From: Pseudomonas frederiksbergensis
GTDB lineage: Bacteria; Pseudomonadota; Gammaproteobacteria; Pseudomonadales; Pseudomonadaceae
NCBI RefSeq assembly: GCF_035751725.1
Contig: NZ_CP142104.1
Span: 248,001 to 312,000, forward strand
Direction of reading: 5' to 3'
Length of the DNA stretch: 64,000 bases
Below, in pieces: positions 15,860-24,426 of the stretch (positions are counted from its first letter, which is position 1; every line of letters starts with the position of its first letter). A model generated the notes under the pieces. It saw only the letters and a program-made list of their open reading frames with translations, searched no databases and was not told the DNA's origin. The translations under genes were made by a program, and so were the position numbers.

Positions 15860-16795
15860 ATGACTTTGCATGAAACCTTTGGTCAGTCGTTGCTGACCTT
15901 TCCCGATGCGGAAAAAAGCCCCCTGAGCATCCGCGCCAAGGCGCTGGTGTTCGTCGACCCACGTTCGCGGCGGCTGCGCCAGGAACTGGAGCAATTGGCG
16001 CCACGCTCGGTCTCGGTGTTGATTCGCGGCGAAACCGGCACCGGCAAGGAGCTGCTCGCCCGGCATATCCATCGCGAGAGCAATCGGAGTGGCTTGTTCG
16101 TTTCGGTCAATTGCGGTGCCATCAGCCCCACTTACGCCGATGCCGAGTTGTTTGGCTACGCCGCTGGCAGCCATAGCGGTTCGGCCAGCAGCCGGGCGGG
16201 GTGGTTCGGCTCGGCCAACGGCGGCACGCTTTACCTGGATGAGATTGGCGACTTGCCGCTGCCGATCCAGACGCGGTTGTTGGCGGCCCTGGAAAATCAC
16301 GAAGTCACTCGTGTCGGTGCCCACCAACCGAGTCCGGTGGATGTGCGCCTGGTCGCGGCCACCAGCATCGACCTGGCGCAAGCGGTGGCGGCCGGGAAAT
16401 TCCATGATCGGCTCTATCAATATCTGAGTGAGGGCCAGCTCGAGTTATCGGCCCTGCGCGAACGGGTGGGCGATATCCTGCCTCTGGCGGAATACTTCCT
16501 CGGCATCTATAGCCAACGCCTGGGCCTGGCTGTGCCGCTGATCGGCGAAGCGGCGCAGCATGCGCTGGAGCGGCACAGCTGGCCGGGCAATACCCGCGAA
16601 TTGGAGAACGTCATCCATTTCGCATTATTGGTGAGTACCGGGGATGAGATTTTGCCGGAGCATCTGAACCTGTCGTCCCAGCCATCGACGCTGGAGCTGA
16701 TCGACCGGCAGGTGGCGCAGGTCGTCGCCAAGGGCTCTGGCCCCGAGCGCCTGGCCCTCAAGGCGCTGCTCGATCGATGGAGCCAAACGCTGTAG
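15860..16795 (+). CDS. Sigma-54 activator-like AAA+ protein (SfnR-like) with altered GAFTGA loop
   Basis: 311 residues from ATG 15860, with GGGAG 7 nt upstream. It is a bare AAA+ domain: Walker A GETGTGKE (57-64), Walker B GGTLYLDEIGD (121-131), and the WPGNTRELENV sensor II region (241-251). There is no N-terminal receiver or GAF domain, as in SfnR of the dimethyl-sulfone pathway. The loop that contacts sigma-54 is normally GAFTGA but here reads GSHSGS (103-108). The C-terminus ends 60 residues after sensor II with no clear Fis-type helix-turn-helix. It may be a specialised or regulatory paralogue rather than a standard activator. Neighbouring metQ suggests a sulfur-limitation role. Confidence 0.78.
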   Translation: MTLHETFGQSLLTFPDAEKSPLSIRAKALVFVDPRSRRLRQELEQLAPRSVSVLIRGETGTGKELLARHIHRESNRSGLFVSVNCGAISPTYADAELFGYAAGSHSGSASSRAGWFGSANGGTLYLDEIGDLPLPIQTRLLAALENHEVTRVGAHQPSPVDVRLVAATSIDLAQAVAAGKFHDRLYQYLSEGQLELSALRERVGDILPLAEYFLGIYSQRLGLAVPLIGEAAQHALERHSWPGNTRELENVIHFALLVSTGDEILPEHLNLSSQPSTLELIDRQVAQVVAKGSGPERLALKALLDRWSQTL

Positions 16796-16900
16796 TGCGA
16801 ACCCGCTCCGGGTGCGGTTTGGCTATATGAGTAAAATGAATATGAACTTGAATAAAAGATATTGTTAAGGCATAAAAAATGTCGGTATCTTCCGCATCAC

Positions 16901-16923
16901 GCCAGCGATAGCACTTCGCTGGC
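16901..16923 (+). promoter_or_regulatory. Inverted repeat in the metQ-like leader
   Basis: GCCAGCGA and TCGCTGGC are perfect 8-bp arms separated by 7 bp, ending 53 bp before the start codon. It could be an operator or an mRNA hairpin. AT-rich DNA lies just upstream. Confidence 0.4.
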
Positions 16924-16976
16924 ACTCTACTTTGGCCGTCGTCGATGACGACCGTGATTTTCGATAAGGACACTGC

Positions 16977-17759
16977 ATGAAAAAGGTTCTGTTGTTCACC
17001 GCATTGGCGGCAGCCCTGACCTCGGGCCTGGCCCAAGCCGCGGAAAAACTGGTCGTCGCCGCGACCCCGGTGCCCCACGCCGAAATCCTCGAGTTGATCA
17101 AACCGGCCCTCGCCAAAGAGGGCGTGGACCTGCAGATCAAGGTGTTCACCGACTATGTGCAACCCAACGTACAGGTTGACCAGAAGCGCCTGGATGCCAA
17201 CTACTTCCAGACCCTGCCTTACCTCAAGAGCTTCAACGAAGGTAAAGGCACCAACCTGGTAACGGTCATCGGCGTGCACGTCGAACCGTTTGGCGGCTAT
17301 TCGAAGAAGGTCAAAAGCCTCGCTGAGCTGAAGGACGGCGCAACCATCGCCATCCCTAACGAAGGCAGCAACAGCGGCCGTGCCCTGATCCTGCTGCAGA
17401 AGGCTGGCCTGATCAAACTCAAGGACCCGAAAAACGCCTTGGCAACGCCGAAAGACATCGCCGAGAACCCGAAGAACTTCAAGTTCAAGGAGCTGGAATC
17501 GGCCATGCTGCCGCGCGTGCTGGATCAGGTGGACCTGGACATGATCAACACCAACTACGCGTTGGAAGCAGGTCTGAATCCGGCCAAGGACGCCCTGGTG
17601 ATCGAAGGTTCGGATTCGCCTTACGTTAACTTCCTGGTCGCCCGTCCGGACAACAAGGACAGCCCGGCCATGCAGAAACTGGCCAAGGCCCTGACCAGCC
17701 CGGAAGTGAAGGCGTTCATCGAGAAGAAGTACAGCGGCGCGGTACTGCCGGCATTCTGA
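16977..17759 (+). CDS. MetQ/NlpA-family periplasmic substrate-binding protein (orphan)
   Basis: 260 residues. The signal peptide occupies residues 1-21 (LTSGLAQA). No lipobox Cys is present, so it is probably soluble in the periplasm rather than lipidated. The NlpA fold is evident in TPVPHAEILELIKP, the FTDYVQPN segment, LDANYFQTLPYL and IPNEGSNSGRALILLQKAGLI. Family members bind methionine or related sulfur compounds and feed MetN-MetI importers. No permease or ATPase is adjacent; a full metNIQ set lies 31 kb away in the window and could serve it. A strong terminator follows. Confidence 0.9.
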   Translation: MKKVLLFTALAAALTSGLAQAAEKLVVAATPVPHAEILELIKPALAKEGVDLQIKVFTDYVQPNVQVDQKRLDANYFQTLPYLKSFNEGKGTNLVTVIGVHVEPFGGYSKKVKSLAELKDGATIAIPNEGSNSGRALILLQKAGLIKLKDPKNALATPKDIAENPKNFKFKELESAMLPRVLDQVDLDMINTNYALEAGLNPAKDALVIEGSDSPYVNFLVARPDNKDSPAMQKLAKALTSPEVKAFIEKKYSGAVLPAF

Positions 17760-17788
17760 TTGACGCGGTAGATCTTTTCACGGTTCCA

Positions 17789-17823
17789 AACGCCGGCGGC
17801 TAATACAGCGTCGGCGTTTTTTT
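17789..17823 (+). terminator. Rho-independent terminator after the orphan metQ
   Basis: AACGCCGGCG and CGTCGGCGTT form a stem with one G-U pair and an 11-nt loop, followed by T7. It lies between convergent metQ and the ATPase gene. Confidence 0.85.
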
Positions 17824-17855
17824 GTGCGCAACAATGCTCACCTGTGGCGAGGGCG

Positions 17856-19016
17856 CTAGTCCGGCCAATGCCACGCTGGCTCATCCAATGCCCGCTGCCC
17901 GACGATCCCGGTCTGCCCGAAATCTTTTTCCAACACGATGCAGTTGCAGTGCTCGTCCTGCTCCAGTGCGGCAATCAAGCGCGAGGCATGGGATACGACC
18001 CAGACCTGGCAAGCGGCTGAAGCGCGGATGATCAAGCGCGCCAGGGCTGGCAGCAGGTCGGGGTGCAGGCTGGTTTCCGGTTCGTTGAGCACCATCAATG
18101 ATGGCGGTCGCGGTGTGAGCAGGGCAGCCACCAGCAACAGGTAGCGCAGGGTCCCGTCCGACAGTTCTGCGGCAGTCAGCGGTCGCAGCAGGCCATGTTG
18201 CTGGAACGCGATGGCGAAACGTCCGCCCTGCAACTTTTCGATGTGCAGTCGGGCGCCGGGGAACGCGTCGCCAATGGCGGCATGCAACGCTTCGACATCG
18301 CCTATTTCGAGAATGGTCTGCAGGGCCGCGGCCAAATCGCGCCCATCGTGATGCAACACCGGCGTACGCGTGCCCAGTTGCGGTTGGCGCACCGGGGCGT
18401 CGGCGTCGCTGCGAAAGTGATCGTAGAAGCGCCAGCGGCGAATGAACTCGCGCATTTGCAGGACCTCCGGCGAAGCGCGCAGGCTGCCGACCTGGTCGAA
18501 CAAGCTGTCGAAGGTCGGCGTGTGCTGGGACAGGACATCCCAGGAACGGCCATCACGGGCACGAACCATCGGCCCGTTGCGGTCCACCAGCAGGCTCGCC
18601 GGTCGAAACACCGGGCCGGCCCAGATGCACTCGCGCTTGATTTCCGGGTCCAGGGAAAACGCCGAGCGACTGGGGGCCGGCAAGCCGAGGGCAATCGAAT
18701 AGCTGAAGTCTTCACCGGCAAATCCCAGGCGCAGGCGCTTGGTGCCTTGGCGCACGATCGCCTGCACCGGCACCTCGCCGTTGCGCATGCGCCGGCTGAT
18801 TTCTTCCGGTCCGGCCCAGAAGGTCGAGTCCAACCCGCCCTCGCGGGCCAGGGCGTTTACCACTCCGCCCTGGGCCGTCTCCGCCAGCAGGCGCAGCGCC
18901 CGATATAGATTGGATTTGCCGCTGCCGTTAGGGCCGGTGATCAGGTTCAGCCGACCCAACGGAATGACCAATTTATTGATGGATCGATAGTTGGCCACCG
19001 CCAATGTCTTGAGCAT
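17856..19016 (-). CDS. AAA family ATPase (AAA_21 / SMC-like)
   Basis: 386 residues from ATG 19016, with AAGGAG 7 nt upstream. The longer open frame to 20177 only reads through triA on the other strand and is not used. Walker A is GPNGSGKS (28-35). An ABC-type signature LSDGTLRYLLL and Walker B LMVLNEPETSLHPDL follow in the C-terminal half, then the conserved VVSHASRLI switch histidine. The layout fits stand-alone ATPases related to RecF/SMC. These have roles ranging from DNA repair to defence, mostly untested. It is transcribed divergently from triA with 123 bp between. No partner nuclease gene is adjacent. Confidence 0.85.
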   Translation of the reverse strand: MLKTLAVANYRSINKLVIPLGRLNLITGPNGSGKSNLYRALRLLAETAQGGVVNALAREGGLDSTFWAGPEEISRRMRNGEVPVQAIVRQGTKRLRLGFAGEDFSYSIALGLPAPSRSAFSLDPEIKRECIWAGPVFRPASLLVDRNGPMVRARDGRSWDVLSQHTPTFDSLFDQVGSLRASPEVLQMREFIRRWRFYDHFRSDADAPVRQPQLGTRTPVLHHDGRDLAAALQTILEIGDVEALHAAIGDAFPGARLHIEKLQGGRFAIAFQQHGLLRPLTAAELSDGTLRYLLLVAALLTPRPPSLMVLNEPETSLHPDLLPALARLIIRASAACQVWVVSHASRLIAALEQDEHCNCIVLEKDFGQTGIVGQRALDEPAWHWPD

Positions 19017-19139
19017 GCATAACTCCTTTGCGTGGGCCTGATTAACAAGTCTGCCCGATTGCCGTGCATTCGGTGAACCCTGTTCTAAGCTCAGAGTCGT
19101 ATCGTCACTGGTACGTCGGTACAACGCAAAGGAGTCTGC

Positions 19140-20243
19140 ATGGCTGGTCCCGGAATCAAATTGATTGTTGGCTTGGGCGTGTGTGCGTTGTTGACGGGAT
19201 GCGGTGAGAAGAAACCCGAGGAAAAAGCCTTGCCTCGGGTGTTCATACAGCAAGCCATGCCCAGCGAATACGCGGCTTCGGTAACACTGACAGGCGATGT
19301 CCAGGCGCGGGTTCAGGCCGACCTCTCGTTTCGCGTGAGCGGCAAGATCATCGAGCGCAAGGTCGATGTCGGTGACCGGGTCTCGGCCCGGCAAGTGCTG
19401 GCCCGGCTCGATCCGCGCGACTTGCAGACCAACGTCGACTCCGCCGAAGCCCAGGTCGCCGCCGAGCAGGCGCGGGTCAAGCAGAGCGCGGCAGCCTTCG
19501 TACGCCAGCAGAAGCTGTTGCCCAAGGGCTACACCAGCCAGAGCGAATACGACGCGGCCCAGGCGCAATTGCGCAGTAGCCAGAGCGCGCTGACGGCGGC
19601 CCAGGCACAACTGGCCAATGCCCGCGAACAGCTGAGCTATACGGCGCTGATCGCCGAGGCGCCCGGTATCATCACGGCGCGCCAGGCCGAAGTCGGCCAA
19701 GTCGTCCAAGCCACGGAGCCGATCTTTACCCTCGCCCGGGACGGTGAGCGTGACGCGGTGTTCAATATCTATGAATCCCTCCTGCGTGAACCGCCATCCG
19801 ACCCGGCAATTACCATCAGCCTGCTGGACAACCCGGCCATCCAGACCACCGGTACGGTGCGCGAGATCACCCCGGCGGTGTCCGCCGAGACTGGCACCGT
19901 GCAGGTCAAGGTCACGCTCAACGATCTGCCCGAAGGCATGCGCCTGGGGTCGGTGGTCAGCGCCACCGCCAAATCCGCTGGAAAGACCGCCGTGGAATTG
20001 CCCTGGTCGGCACTGACCAAGAACCTCAGCGAGCCGGCCGTGTGGCTGGTGGACGGCGAGGGCAAGGCACAATTGCATACGGTCACGGTTGGGCGCTACT
20101 TGACCGGCAAGGTCATCATCAGTGACGGGCTCAAGGGCGGCGAGAAGATCATCGTTGCCGGCGGGCAATTGCTCCATCCTGGCGTGCGCGTCGAGATCGC
20201 CGAAAACAAAAACGACAAAGCCCCGACAGGAGCCCAGCCATGA
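19140..20243 (+). CDS. triA: RND efflux periplasmic adaptor, TriA-like lipoprotein
   Basis: 367 residues. A lipobox ends at Cys21 (ALLTGC). The membrane-fusion-protein order is visible: barrel-sandwich/lipoyl half with LSFRVSGKIIERKVDVGDRV, a helical hairpin (about 95-165, rich in Ala/Gln), then the beta-barrel and membrane-proximal domains. It overlaps the next adaptor gene by 4 bp (ATGA). Two consecutive adaptors plus one RND pump is the arrangement of P. aeruginosa TriABC, which exports triclosan with OpmH. The closest match I recognise is TriA. It starts divergently from an AAA ATPase gene, with AAGGAG upstream. Confidence 0.8.
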   Translation: MAGPGIKLIVGLGVCALLTGCGEKKPEEKALPRVFIQQAMPSEYAASVTLTGDVQARVQADLSFRVSGKIIERKVDVGDRVSARQVLARLDPRDLQTNVDSAEAQVAAEQARVKQSAAAFVRQQKLLPKGYTSQSEYDAAQAQLRSSQSALTAAQAQLANAREQLSYTALIAEAPGIITARQAEVGQVVQATEPIFTLARDGERDAVFNIYESLLREPPSDPAITISLLDNPAIQTTGTVREITPAVSAETGTVQVKVTLNDLPEGMRLGSVVSATAKSAGKTAVELPWSALTKNLSEPAVWLVDGEGKAQLHTVTVGRYLTGKVIISDGLKGGEKIIVAGGQLLHPGVRVEIAENKNDKAPTGAQP

Positions 20244-21304
20244 AGCGCTTGTGGATGGTCTCGGCCGGCCTGCTGCTGGCCGCCTGCTCGAAGGAAGAAG
20301 CGCCGCCGGAGCCGGTACGGCCGGTGTTGTCCATCGAGGTCCGGGCTCTTGACCAACAGGCGCTGGGACGCTTCGCCGGGAATATCCAGGCCCGCTACGA
20401 GACCAACGTGGGGTTCCGCGTGCCAGGCCGTATCGCCAGTCGCAACGTCGACGTCGGCGCCGAGGTGAAGAAGGGCGACTTGCTCGCGACCCTCGACCCT
20501 ACTGACCAGCAGAACCAACTGCGCGCAGCCCAGGGCGACCTTGCGCGGATCGAGGCGCAGTACATCAATGCCCAGGCCAACGCCCGCCGCCAGCAACAAC
20601 TATTCGACCGTGGCGTCGGCGCCCAGGCGCAACTGGACATCGCCCAGACCGACCTGAAAACCACCGCAGCATCCCTGGAGCAGGCCCGGGCCTCGGTGGA
20701 GCAGGCCCGCGACCAGCTCAACTACAGCGAACTGCACACCGATCATGACGCCGTCGTCACGGCCTGGAATGCCGAGGCCGGGCAAGTGGTGACCGCCGGC
20801 CAGCAAGTGGTGACGCTGGCCCGCCCGGACGTCAAGGAAGCGGTGATCGACCTGCCCGCCGGGTTGGCCGAGCGCTTGCCCGAGGATGTGGTGTTCGAGG
20901 TCGCCGCGCAACTGGACCCGGCGACCCGCACCACGGCCATCGTGCGCGAGATCGAGCCCCAGGCGCAGAGCGCCACCCGCACGCGCCGCGCACGCCTGAC
21001 CCTGACTGACACGCCGCCGGGCTTTCGCCTGGGCACGGCCATCAGCGTGACCCTGAGCTCAGCCATCGAACCGCGCATCGAATTGCCGCTCAGTGCGTTG
21101 CAAGAGGTCGATGGCAAGACGCGGATCTGGCTGATCAACCCGCACGACCAGACAGTTTCGCCGCGGGACGTACAGGTGCTCGAACGATCGGACGGCTCGG
21201 TGTTGGTGGCCGACGGGATCAAGCCCGGCGACCGCGTGGTCAGCGCAGGCGTGAACAGTCTCCAGCCGGGGCAAAAAGTGAAACTCGACGAGGACGCACG
21301 ATGA
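20240..21304 (+). CDS. triB: RND efflux periplasmic adaptor, TriB-like lipoprotein
   Basis: 354 residues, with a lipobox ending at Cys16 (GLLLAAC). The domain order matches membrane-fusion proteins: GFRVPGRIASRNVDVGAEVKKGD in the lipoyl half, a coiled hairpin at about 90-150, then GAQAQLDIAQTDL and the beta-barrel. It is a paralogue of the preceding adaptor; in TriABC both adaptors are required with the pump. It overlaps genes on both sides by 4 bp, indicating a tightly coupled triA-triB-triC operon. Confidence 0.8.
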   Translation: MKRLWMVSAGLLLAACSKEEAPPEPVRPVLSIEVRALDQQALGRFAGNIQARYETNVGFRVPGRIASRNVDVGAEVKKGDLLATLDPTDQQNQLRAAQGDLARIEAQYINAQANARRQQQLFDRGVGAQAQLDIAQTDLKTTAASLEQARASVEQARDQLNYSELHTDHDAVVTAWNAEAGQVVTAGQQVVTLARPDVKEAVIDLPAGLAERLPEDVVFEVAAQLDPATRTTAIVREIEPQAQSATRTRRARLTLTDTPPGFRLGTAISVTLSSAIEPRIELPLSALQEVDGKTRIWLINPHDQTVSPRDVQVLERSDGSVLVADGIKPGDRVVSAGVNSLQPGQKVKLDEDAR

Positions 21305-24300
21305 AAGGGCCTTTCAACTTATCGGAATGGGCCCTGCGGCATCAGTCATTCGTTTGGTACCTGATGTTCGTCGCGCTGCTGATGGGCGTGTTCTCCTACA
21401 TGAACCTGGGCCGCGAGGAAGACCCGTCGTTCACCATCAAGACCATGGTCATCCAGACCCGTTGGCCTGGCGCGACCCAGGAAGAAACCCTCAAGCAGGT
21501 CACGGACCGCATCGAGAAAAAACTCGAAGAACTCGACTCCCTCGATTATGTGAAGAGCTACACCCGGCCGGGGGAGTCGACGGTATTCGTGTATTTGCGC
21601 GATACCACCGGCGCCGAGGAAATCCCGGAGATCTGGTACCAGGTCCGCAAGAAGATCAACGACATTCGCGGCGATTTCCCTGAGGGATTGCAAGGCCCTG
21701 GATTCAACGACGAATTCGGCGATGTATACGGCTCGGTGTATGCCTTCACTGGCGACGGCTTGTCGATGCGCCAGTTGCGCGACTATGTGGAGCAAGTACG
21801 CGCCGAAATCCGCGATGTGCCTGGGTTGGGCAAGGTGGAAATGGTCGGCGAACAGGACGAAGTGCTGTACCTGAATTTCTCCACCCGCAAGCTTGCGGCG
21901 CTGGGTATCGATCAGCGCCAGGTGGTGCAGAGCCTGCAATCGCAGAACGCCGTGACCCCGGCCGGGGTGATCGACGCTGGTCCGGAGCGGATTTCCGTGC
22001 GCACGTCGGGGCAGTTCCAATCGGAAAAGGACCTGGCCAACGTCAACCTGCGGCTCAACGATCGCTTCTATCGACTGGCCGACATCGCCGACATCCGCCG
22101 CGGCTACGTTGATCCCGCTACGCCGATGTTCCGTTTCAACGGCACTCCCGCGATTGGCTTGGCCATCGCGATGAAGAAGGGCGGCAACATCCAGGAATTC
22201 GGCAAGGCCCTGCACGCGCGCATGGACGAACTCACCGCCGACCTTCCGGTGGGCGTCGGCGTACACACCGTGTCGGACCAGGCCGAAGTGGTGGAAGAAG
22301 CCGTTGGCGGCTTCACCAGCGCGTTGTTCGAGGCAGTGATCATCGTGCTGGTGGTCAGTTTCATCAGCCTCGGCATCCGGGCCGGGCTGGTGGTGGCCTG
22401 CTCGATCCCGCTGGTATTGGCGATGGTATTCGTCTTCATGGAGTACAGCGGCATCACCATGCAGCGGATCTCCCTCGGGGCGCTGATCATCGCCCTTGGC
22501 CTGCTGGTGGACGACGCGATGATCACCGTGGAAATGATGGTCACGCGCCTGGAAAAAGGCGACAGCAAGGAACAGGCCGCCACGTTTGCCTATACCTCGA
22601 CCGCATTCCCGATGCTCACCGGGACCCTGGTCACCGTGGCTGGTTTCGTGCCGATCGGCCTGAATGCCAGTTCGGCGGGCGAATACACCTTCACCTTGTT
22701 CGCGGTGATTGCCGTGGCGATGCTGGTGTCATGGATCGTCGCGGTGCTGTTTGCGCCGGTGATCGGCGTGCACATCCTCAGCACCAATATCAAACCCCAC
22801 AGCGCCGAGCCGGGGCGAATCGGCCGGGCGTTCAACGGTGGCCTGCTGTGGGCAATGCGCAATCGCTGGTGGGCCATCGGCATCACGGTGCTACTGTTCG
22901 CGTTGGCGGTGTTTTGCATGCGCTTCGTGCAAAACCAGTTCTTCCCGTCCTCGGATCGCCCGGAGATCCTGGTGGACCTCAACCTGCCGCAAAACGCCTC
23001 GATGGACGAGACGCGCAAAGCGGTCGATCGCCTGGAAGCGACGCTCAAGGACGACCCGGACATCGCACGCTGGAGCACCTACATTGGCGAAGGCGCCATT
23101 CGTTTCTATCTGCCACTGGATCAACAACTGCAGAACCCCTACTACGCGCAACTGGTGATCGTCAGCAAGGGCCTGGAGTCGCGCACGGCGCTGACCGAAC
23201 GCTTGCAGAAACGCCTGCGGGAAGATTTCGTCGGCATCGGCAGCTACGTGCAGGCGCTGGAAATGGGTCCGCCGGTCGGTCGGCCTATCCAGTATCGGGT
23301 CAGCGGCAAGGACATCGACCAGGTGCGCAAGCACGCCATCGAGCTGGCCACCGAACTGGACAAGAACTCGCACATCGGTGAGATCATCTACGACTGGAAC
23401 GAGCCGGGCAAAGTGCTGCGCATCGACATCGCCCAGGACAAGGCGCGGCAGTTGGGCTTGTCTTCCGACGATGTGGCCAGGTTGATGAACAGTATTGTCA
23501 GCGGCTCGCCCGTCACCCAGGTCAACGACGATATCTACCTCATCAACGTGGTAGGACGCGCCGAAGACGCCGAGCGTGGTTCGCCGGAGACCCTGCAAAA
23601 CCTGCAGATCGTCACGCCGAGCGGCACGTCGATTCCACTGCTGGCATTCGCCACGGTGCGCTATGAGCTGGAACAGCCGCTGGTGTGGCGCCGCGACCGC
23701 AAGCCGACCATCACCATCAAGGCCGCCGTGCGCGATGAAATCCAGCCGACGGACCTGGTGAGGCAACTGCAACCGGACATCGACAAGTTCGCCGCCAAAT
23801 TGCCGGTGGGCTACAAGATCGCCACCGGCGGCACCGTGGAGGAAAGCAGCAAGGCCCAAGGTCCTATTGCCAGCGTGGTGCCGCTGATGCTGTTCTTGAT
23901 GGCGACCTTCCTGATGATCCAGCTGCACAGCGTGCAGAAACTGTTTCTGGTGGCGAGCGTTGCGCCTCTCGGGTTGATCGGCGTCGTGCTGGCGCTGGTG
24001 CCGACGGGCACGCCCATGGGCTTCGTGGCGATCCTCGGGATTCTCGCCTTGATCGGCATCATCATCCGTAACTCGGTGATTTTGGTGACCCAGATCGATG
24101 AATACGAACGTGACGGCTACGAGCCCTGGGACGCGGTGGTGGAGGCTACCGAACACCGACGCCGACCGATCCTGCTCACGGCGGCCGCAGCGAGCCTGGG
24201 GATGATCCCGATTGCCCGAGAAGTGTTTTGGGGGCCGATGGCCTACGCGATGATTGGCGGGATCATCGTCGCCACCCTTCTGACGCTGCTGTTCCTGCCG

Positions 24301-24348
24301 GCACTGTATGTGGCCTGGTACAAGATCCGCGAGCCGAAGCGTGACTGA
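21301..24348 (+). CDS. triC: RND multidrug efflux pump, TriC-like
   Basis: 1015 residues, full length for an AcrB-type pump. An N-terminal transmembrane helix is followed by a large periplasmic domain. The TM4 segment SLGALIIALGLLVDDAMITVEMM carries the paired Asp residues of the proton relay, and a second periplasmic domain and helix bundle follow. The opening MKGPFNLSEWALRHQSFVWYL is typical of TriC. The pump would extrude hydrophobic biocides and dyes from the periplasm or membrane in exchange for protons. The outer-membrane channel is not encoded here, matching TriABC, which borrows OpmH. A 23-bp perfect hairpin follows 6 bp after the stop. Confidence 0.88.
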   Translation: MKGPFNLSEWALRHQSFVWYLMFVALLMGVFSYMNLGREEDPSFTIKTMVIQTRWPGATQEETLKQVTDRIEKKLEELDSLDYVKSYTRPGESTVFVYLRDTTGAEEIPEIWYQVRKKINDIRGDFPEGLQGPGFNDEFGDVYGSVYAFTGDGLSMRQLRDYVEQVRAEIRDVPGLGKVEMVGEQDEVLYLNFSTRKLAALGIDQRQVVQSLQSQNAVTPAGVIDAGPERISVRTSGQFQSEKDLANVNLRLNDRFYRLADIADIRRGYVDPATPMFRFNGTPAIGLAIAMKKGGNIQEFGKALHARMDELTADLPVGVGVHTVSDQAEVVEEAVGGFTSALFEAVIIVLVVSFISLGIRAGLVVACSIPLVLAMVFVFMEYSGITMQRISLGALIIALGLLVDDAMITVEMMVTRLEKGDSKEQAATFAYTSTAFPMLTGTLVTVAGFVPIGLNASSAGEYTFTLFAVIAVAMLVSWIVAVLFAPVIGVHILSTNIKPHSAEPGRIGRAFNGGLLWAMRNRWWAIGITVLLFALAVFCMRFVQNQFFPSSDRPEILVDLNLPQNASMDETRKAVDRLEATLKDDPDIARWSTYIGEGAIRFYLPLDQQLQNPYYAQLVIVSKGLESRTALTERLQKRLREDFVGIGSYVQALEMGPPVGRPIQYRVSGKDIDQVRKHAIELATELDKNSHIGEIIYDWNEPGKVLRIDIAQDKARQLGLSSDDVARLMNSIVSGSPVTQVNDDIYLINVVGRAEDAERGSPETLQNLQIVTPSGTSIPLLAFATVRYELEQPLVWRRDRKPTITIKAAVRDEIQPTDLVRQLQPDIDKFAAKLPVGYKIATGGTVEESSKAQGPIASVVPLMLFLMATFLMIQLHSVQKLFLVASVAPLGLIGVVLALVPTGTPMGFVAILGILALIGIIIRNSVILVTQIDEYERDGYEPWDAVVEATEHRRRPILLTAAAASLGMIPIAREVFWGPMAYAMIGGIIVATLLTLLFLPALYVAWYKIREPKRD

Positions 24349-24354
24349 GAGAGG

Positions 24355-24402
24355 CACCTGACTTGTGGCGAGGGGATAAATCCCCTCGCCACAAGTCAGG
24401 TG
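24355..24402. repeat. Perfect 23-bp REP-type hairpin between convergent triC and cadA
   Basis: The arms at 24355-24377 and 24380-24402 are exactly complementary with a 2-nt loop. The core GTGGCGAGGGGAT/ATCCCCTCGCCAC is the REP motif also found at 30.1, 46.1 and 63.4 kb. Here it is extended by CACCTGACTT on both sides. It probably stops transcription from both sides or stabilises mRNA ends. Confidence 0.85.
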
Positions 24403-24426
24403 TTTGGTCTCAAGTAGCGAACGCTT

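Noticed and set aside
16895..16945. Sigma-54 promoter upstream of the orphan metQ
   Set aside because: TGGCACTCTACTTTGG has a good -24 half but the -12 GC is displaced; spacing does not fit.
17856..20177. 773-codon minus-strand frame
   Set aside because: Only the part to 19016 has ATPase similarity and a ribosome site; the rest is the reverse of triA.
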